A stretch of 64,000 bases of DNA from Mycobacterium sp. GA-1285 (GTDB lineage Bacteria > Actinomycetota > Actinomycetes > Mycobacteriales > Mycobacteriaceae). Positions 60,020-64,000 of this stretch are shown one piece after another. The translations under genes were made by a program, and so were the position numbers. The notes below the pieces were generated by a model. That model was given only the letters and a program-made list of their open reading frames with translations. It was not told where the DNA came from and ran no database searches. Where the stretch lies: NCBI RefSeq assembly GCF_001499905.1, contig NZ_LQIS01000045.1, positions 62,001-126,000 of the forward strand, read 5' to 3'. Within the stretch, counting starts at the first letter, position 1. Every line of letters starts with the position of its first letter.

Positions 60020-61267
60020 ATGGTTGGAACGCAAGTAGACGTCCGGAGCAGCTGCGTCGACGCGCCACACTCTCAGAGTCCGAACACGGACTTCAGACGA
60101 GAGCATGGGCGCGAAGCCGTGCAGTTCTCGAACGGCGTGACGTGGCGGATCAGCAAGCGCGGGTTGGTTGTGTGCGTTCCGGGAGGTTCCTCACTTCTGG
60201 TCGAACATGAGCGCGCCGCCGAATTGCCCTTGCTTATCGCCGACGCGTCCGACGCCGATGAACTCATCGAGATGTTGGGAGGCACCGATGCCGACGCACA
60301 ACTCGTTGACGTCCTTCTCTCCGAAGAAATCCTGTCGGAGGGGTTCAACCCTGTCGTCGTCGCCGAAAGCGGCGCGGCGAAGCGAGTGACCTTCAGTCGT
60401 TCTGGGATCGAGTTCACCGGTATCGACGCCGTGGCTCGTGCGGTTCATCGCCTCGTCTGGCCCGTCGTGCGGTCATGGCCGGGGCGAGTAGCCATCGGCG
60501 CGATCGTCCTTGCCGGCATCGTCTCGTTCGTTATCGGGCGGCCCGATGGCCCCCAAGTCAGCGACCACCCGTGGGTGGATGCGACAGTCGGTCTCATCTT
60601 GGGATTCGCGCTGGTCGGTCTGCATGAGCTAGGACATGCGGTCGTCCTGGTTCACTATGGGCGCTCACCGAGGGTCGCCGGCTGCGGATTCTATTGGGGT
60701 GCATTGTGCTTCTACGTCGATTGCTCAGACGGCACAACCCTGCCGCGGCGGGCGCGCATCATTAATGCGTTGGCAGGCCTAGCGGTCGACGTTGTGACGC
60801 TGTCGGTCTTGCTGGTTCTCTCGCACGGATTCGCTAGTTCGGTGCTGATCTCCAGTGTCTGCTGGCGAATCGCGATCATGCAGCTGATCGGAATACTCGA
60901 GAACGGCCTGCCGATTCTCGAAGTGGACGGCCATGTCGCACTCGCTGACTATCTCGATGAACCAGACCTCTCACCACGCGCCCGGGAAGCTCTGAGCCGA
61001 AAACTCCGGCGCATCAAGCACAATGACAATCCCTCGTGGCTGGCCGCATACGGCGCATTCAGCATCCTCGGCGGGATTGTGTTGCTGATTGGGAGCACAT
61101 GGGTATGGTGGCTGGCCGCAGGAGATCTGACGATGTCGCTCTTCAGCGGCAACCTCGTCGAGATGCTGTTGGGTCTCTACATCGTCATCCCGGTCGCACT
61201 GGCTGCAGCGTTCTCAGGTATCGGCCTTCTTCAGGAGCTGATAAGCAAGTCCTCGAGTGGGAAGTAG
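60020..61267 (+). CDS. M50-family membrane zinc metalloprotease with N-terminal PqqD-like domain
   Basis: 415 aa from an ATG at 60020 with GGAG 10 bases upstream; the longer frame from 59723 would span two operator-type repeats. Residues 35-115 form a soluble domain (NGVTWRISKRGLVVCVPG ... DADELIEMLGG ... LVDVLLSEEILSEG) with a pattern like PqqD peptide-recognition domains, which is inference. Six or so helices follow. The zinc motif HELGH is at 202-206 and the third ligand region NGLPILEVDGH at 295-305, as in site-2-type peptidases and the peptide zinc metalloproteases of peptide export loci. It may cut or release the micropeptides encoded next door. Confidence 0.85.
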   Translation: MVGTQVDVRSSCVDAPHSQSPNTDFRREHGREAVQFSNGVTWRISKRGLVVCVPGGSSLLVEHERAAELPLLIADASDADELIEMLGGTDADAQLVDVLLSEEILSEGFNPVVVAESGAAKRVTFSRSGIEFTGIDAVARAVHRLVWPVVRSWPGRVAIGAIVLAGIVSFVIGRPDGPQVSDHPWVDATVGLILGFALVGLHELGHAVVLVHYGRSPRVAGCGFYWGALCFYVDCSDGTTLPRRARIINALAGLAVDVVTLSVLLVLSHGFASSVLISSVCWRIAIMQLIGILENGLPILEVDGHVALADYLDEPDLSPRAREALSRKLRRIKHNDNPSWLAAYGAFSILGGIVLLIGSTWVWWLAAGDLTMSLFSGNLVEMLLGLYIVIPVALAAAFSGIGLLQELISKSSSGK

Positions 61268-61331
61268 GACCGCAAACCTCTGCCGAAACTGGCTCTGTCA
61301 TCGATGAATCCTCGCAGCGCGGTTGTCGAAG

Positions 61332-63023
61332 CTAGGCGCGCAGTTCTCGCGCCGCCCGGATGCGGGCCTTAAGCTGCTCCGTCGTCGCCGCCGCAATCGG
61401 CGGCCCGCCACAAATTCGGCGCAGCTCGCTGTGGATCCAGCCGTGTGGCTTGCCGGTGCGGTGATGTACCACCGACACGAGCGCGTTCAGCTGGCTACGC
61501 AACTCACGCAACTCGCCATGCTTCGACGGCCGCGGCACTTCACCTGACGCGGTGCCCTTTTCGATTTGCTCTTCTTGTCGGCGCCGCAACAGGTCCCGCA
61601 TCGCAGCAGCATCGAGGAGTCCGGGAATGCCAAGGTAGTCGGCCTCCTCGTCGCTGCCCGCCGGAGCGGTCGTGCCGAACGAGGAGCCGTCGAAGATCAC
61701 CTGGTCCAACTCGGCGTCCGCGCCCAGCGATTCGTACCCGTTGTCGACGTCTGGCTCGGACTTCTTGCGGGCCGCATCTTGGAGCGCCTCGTCGTCGAGA
61801 CCCTGCGGCTCGCGATGCGGCCTACCCAACACGTGGTCGCGTTGAGCCTCCATCTGACTCGCCAGATTCAAGAGTGTCGGTACCGACGGCAGGAAAATGC
61901 TGGCAATCTCACCGGGGCGTCGCGTGCGAACGTAGCGGCCAATCGCCTGAGCGAAGAACAGCGGGGTCGACGCGCTCGTCGCATAGACGCCGACCGCCAG
62001 TCGGGGCACGTCGACCCCTTCGGACACCATACGAACCGCGACGAGCCATCGATTCGTACCCGCTGAGAACTCCTCGATGCGGGCGGACGAGCCAGGGTCG
62101 TCAGAGAGCACGATGGTCGGCGCCTTTCCGGTAAGGCGGGCAAGCACGGCACCGTACGCTCGGGCGGCCTTCTGATCGGAGGCGATGATCATGGCGCCCG
62201 CATCGGGCACGCCGCTGTTGCGTAACTGCGTGAGTCGGGTGTCTGCGGCCTGGAGCACAGCGGGAATCCACTCGCCCTTCGGGTCCAATACCGTGCGCCA
62301 AGCCCTCGCTGTCTGTTCGGCGTTGAGCGGCTCGCCGAGCCGGGCCGCGTACTCCTCACCCGCGCTCGTGCGCCAGCGTGCCTCGCCGGAGTACGCGAGG
62401 AAGACCACCGGGCGCACGACTCCGTCGGCCAGCGCCTCGGAATAACCATAGGTGTGGTCGGCCCGAGAACGCATCAGCCCGTCGCCATCGGGCGCATAGG
62501 CGACAAAGGGAATGGGGGTGTCGTCGCTGCGGAATGGTGTGCCGGTGAGCGCTAAGCGACGGGTGGCGCCGTCGAACGCCTCGCGAATGGCGTCGCCCCA
62601 GCTCTTGGCGTCGCCGGCGTGATGGATCTCGTCGAACACCACGAGCGTGCGGTGGTACTCGGTGCGCACCCGGTGCCGGGTCGGATGGCTGGCAACCTGG
62701 GCATAGGTGACGACCACGCCGTGGTACTCCGACGATGTGTGGGCTGCAGAGTTGGAAAACTTCGGGTCGAGTGCGATGCCGATACGGGCGGCAGCTTGCG
62801 CCCACTGCGTTTTGAGATGTTCAGTCGGGACTACGATGGTGACCTGTCCAACAACCCCCTCGGCCAGCAGCTCGCGGGCAACACGCAGGGCAAACGTCGT
62901 CTTACCCGAACCCGGTGTGGCCACTGCGAGGAAATCACGCGGCTTGTCGGCAAGATACCGCACCAATGCCCGACGCTGCCAGCTCCGCAAAGCCTGGGTG
63001 TCGGGCGCTGTATTTACCCGCAC
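61332..63023 (-). CDS. superfamily II DEAD/DEAH-box helicase
   Basis: 563 aa. Motif I ATPGSGKT, motif II DEIH in VVFDEIHHAGD, motif III ALTGTPFRSDD, motif V VRMVSEGVDVPRL and motif VI QAIGRYVRTRRPGE are complete. The C-terminal 180 residues, ending with an Arg-rich helical segment, are family specific (LNALVSVVHHRTGKPHGWIHSELRRICGG). The organisation is like XPB/restriction-type helicases conserved in actinobacteria; the role is not known. It converges on the M50 gene. Confidence 0.9.
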   Translation of the reverse strand: MRVNTAPDTQALRSWQRRALVRYLADKPRDFLAVATPGSGKTTFALRVARELLAEGVVGQVTIVVPTEHLKTQWAQAAARIGIALDPKFSNSAAHTSSEYHGVVVTYAQVASHPTRHRVRTEYHRTLVVFDEIHHAGDAKSWGDAIREAFDGATRRLALTGTPFRSDDTPIPFVAYAPDGDGLMRSRADHTYGYSEALADGVVRPVVFLAYSGEARWRTSAGEEYAARLGEPLNAEQTARAWRTVLDPKGEWIPAVLQAADTRLTQLRNSGVPDAGAMIIASDQKAARAYGAVLARLTGKAPTIVLSDDPGSSARIEEFSAGTNRWLVAVRMVSEGVDVPRLAVGVYATSASTPLFFAQAIGRYVRTRRPGEIASIFLPSVPTLLNLASQMEAQRDHVLGRPHREPQGLDDEALQDAARKKSEPDVDNGYESLGADAELDQVIFDGSSFGTTAPAGSDEEADYLGIPGLLDAAAMRDLLRRRQEEQIEKGTASGEVPRPSKHGELRELRSQLNALVSVVHHRTGKPHGWIHSELRRICGGPPIAAATTEQLKARIRAARELRA

Positions 63024-63409
63024 CCAAGACTCCTCAACTGATCGGACAGCAGCCTAGCGCAAGCGATTACGGGTCTGCATCTCCGGGGGGAGTCGTGTCG
63101 TGCCACAACCCACGATGAGCTTGAGTCCTTGGTGGGGTCGCCGATGTTTCACCGTGCCAGCGCGCGGCGCGCGTCAGCAGATTCTCCTGAGATGCGACGG
63201 CTTGGAGGCCTTCAGCAAACACCTCTGGCCCAGAGGTTCCGCATCCAACGGCAGAAATTCGATGCGGCTCCGAGTTCACCGCTTACCGGCTGTTTGCTGC
63301 GCCCGCCGCAAGCCCGTGGGCCGTCGTAACTGAAGCCTTCGGCCCTGCATGCTCACGAGTCCTCAGGAGACGTGTGCGGCGCGTCGAGATTGCCCTGGAT
63401 CGAACGTGA
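63024..63409. other. 386-base region without a supported gene
   Basis: Only short frames without ribosome sites occur. It holds the promoter of the leftward helicase at its left end and the 3' flank of the secreted-protein gene at its right end. A GC-rich inverted stretch, GCGCGCGGCGCGCG, lies near 63159. Confidence 0.5.
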
Positions 63410-63679
63410 TCAAACCGATCGCTGCGTTGATGGTGCACACGGCTTGGGCGGTGGAGTATGGGATGAGCATCGCCGAGGCGGCTTCTGGAAAGTGGGGTCG
63501 GGCGGACCGAACGGTCCCCAAACTCCCTGAGCTCTATCAAAGTTCGTGGTAGAAACGCAGGGACCCTGCTTCCAGAAGAAGGGCGCGGCCGCAGCGGTGT
63601 CGTCGGCGAGTGCCGCTCCCCCGATGGCTGCTCCCGCGGCGATGGCTGCTGCGGCAAGCAACTTCCTGATGCTGATCAT
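63410..63679 (-). CDS. small secreted protein
   Basis: 89 aa. The start MISIRKLLAAAAIAAGAAIGG is a clear Sec signal peptide, with a probable cut near AAAAP. The mature part has three Cys (QGPCVS, RRCSS, KPCAP), is aromatic at first (PFFWKQGP, VWGPFGPPDP) and Pro-rich at the end. AGAAAGG is nine bases before the ATG. A phased CAAG repeat (site E) stands 48 bases upstream, tying it to the array promoters. Family not recognised; the Pro-rich tail could be a frameshifted end. Confidence 0.65.
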   Translation of the reverse strand: MISIRKLLAAAAIAAGAAIGGAALADDTAAAAPFFWKQGPCVSTTNFDRAQGVWGPFGPPDPTFQKPPRRCSSHTPPPKPCAPSTQRSV

Positions 63680-63726
63680 GTGGCGGCCTTTCTGATGTGA
63701 TCTGATGGATCGACGGTCGGCCTTAT

Positions 63727-63745
63727 CTCTTGGAAGTTTCTTGGC
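63727..63745 (-). promoter_or_regulatory. 11-bp-phased CAAG direct repeat upstream of the secreted-protein gene (site E)
   Basis: On the minus strand GCCAAGAAACTTCCAAGA has two CAAG boxes exactly 11 bases apart, ending 48 bases before the ATG at 63679. It is the best-matching copy together with site D. Confidence 0.6.
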
Positions 63746-63835
63746 ACCACGGCGGGTCGGCGTTTGGTACGAGGTGCATTGGCAGAGGAGCCTTCTTCAA
63801 ACGCCCGGCGGATGCGTGCCTGATCTTGGGCGGTC

Positions 63836-64000
63836 TCAGTCACCAATCAACTGACGGGTGCGGTCGCCGTAGGCGGGTACGCCGTAGCGACCCCCCAAGT
63901 CTTGTGCGTAGAGTCCGACGGCGTAGGCGACCGCCGGCGCTGTCACCTCGAGCGCCGACCGGCTCACGTTGTCCAGAGTGTCGTCGGGCGTGTGGTAGTT
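63836..64000 (-). CDS. M28-type aminopeptidase, C-terminal part cut by window edge
   Basis: The last 54 residues are visible, starting NYHTPDDTLDNVSRSALEVT and ending TRQLIGD with a TGA at 63836. The YH-P-x-D motif and VAYAVGLYAQDLGG match the end of LpqL at 19823 (YHKESDN and VAYAVGIYAQDQGG). The His is the last zinc ligand of family M28. The rest lies outside the window. Confidence 0.8.
   Translation of the reverse strand, partial: NYHTPDDTLDNVSRSALEVTAPAVAYAVGLYAQDLGGRYGVPAYGDRTRQLIGD

Overview
The window is high-GC actinobacterial DNA and almost certainly comes from a fast-growing mycobacterium (Mycolicibacterium type). The core from about 5.6 to 53.3 kb follows the M. tuberculosis Rv0408-Rv0439c order: pta-ackA, pknG-glnH-glnX, mutT3, thiE/thiO-thiS-thiG, lpqL, thiD-thiC, xthA, GNAT, def, DUF3263, virR, sodC, a YbdK-like ligase, a LON-domain protein, a CDC48-like ATPase, pssA, psd, moeA and an SDR. 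This organism comparison is from memory of family order; no database was searched.

Region by region. 1-5.4 kb is an envelope-polysaccharide accessory block: a cut FkbM methyltransferase, a polysaccharide deacetylase, a SAM methyltransferase, a BcsB-like membrane-anchored protein and a GalE-type epimerase. 5.6-9.2 kb holds acetate-switch genes and a STAS protein. 9.5-14.1 kb is the PknG/GlnH/GlnX nutrient-sensing operon. 14.2-17.5 kb and 27.1-30.3 kb are two thiamine clusters, each behind its own TPP riboswitch. 17.5-27 kb carries a GDSL hydrolase, two tandem LpqL-type aminopeptidases, an APC permease operon, a double-TetR regulator and a Baeyer-Villiger-type monooxygenase. 38-45.2 kb carries a methyltransferase and a complete Mrp (Mnh) Na+/H+ antiporter operon inserted in the Rv0434/Rv0435c interval. 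53.3-57 kb has PH-domain membrane proteins, a HAD phosphatase and an SRPBCC protein.

The most unusual content is two arrays of tiny genes, at 31443-32065 (seven units) and 58576-59188 (six units). Each unit is a 12-17 codon ORF (one of 50) behind a near-perfect Shine-Dalgarno sequence, encoding cationic peptides with the consensus M-V-R-R-M-E/D-R-R-L-T/L-R-W/H-R-R-R. Between the two loci the conserved part differs at third codon positions by synonymous changes, so the peptides themselves appear to be selected. Array 2 lies between an EmbR-type regulator (winged helix, BTAD, FHA) and an M50 membrane metalloprotease with a soluble N-terminal domain that could be PqqD-like. A direct repeat of CAAG boxes with an exact 11-bp period, the layout of SARP/EmbR-class operators, occurs 50-80 nt upstream of array 1, array 2, the M50 gene and a small secreted-protein gene at 63410-63679; a further inverted copy lies upstream of the M50 gene. 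I infer one regulon: EmbR-like regulator, two micropeptide arrays, one intramembrane protease and one secreted protein. I do not recognise it as a described system.

Scars of mobile DNA flank these arrays: a decayed phage/plasmid-type gene at 30357-30967 in the place of Rv0424c-Rv0426c, and an IS110-family transposase relic at 59265-59640. The window ends inside a third LpqL-like aminopeptidase.
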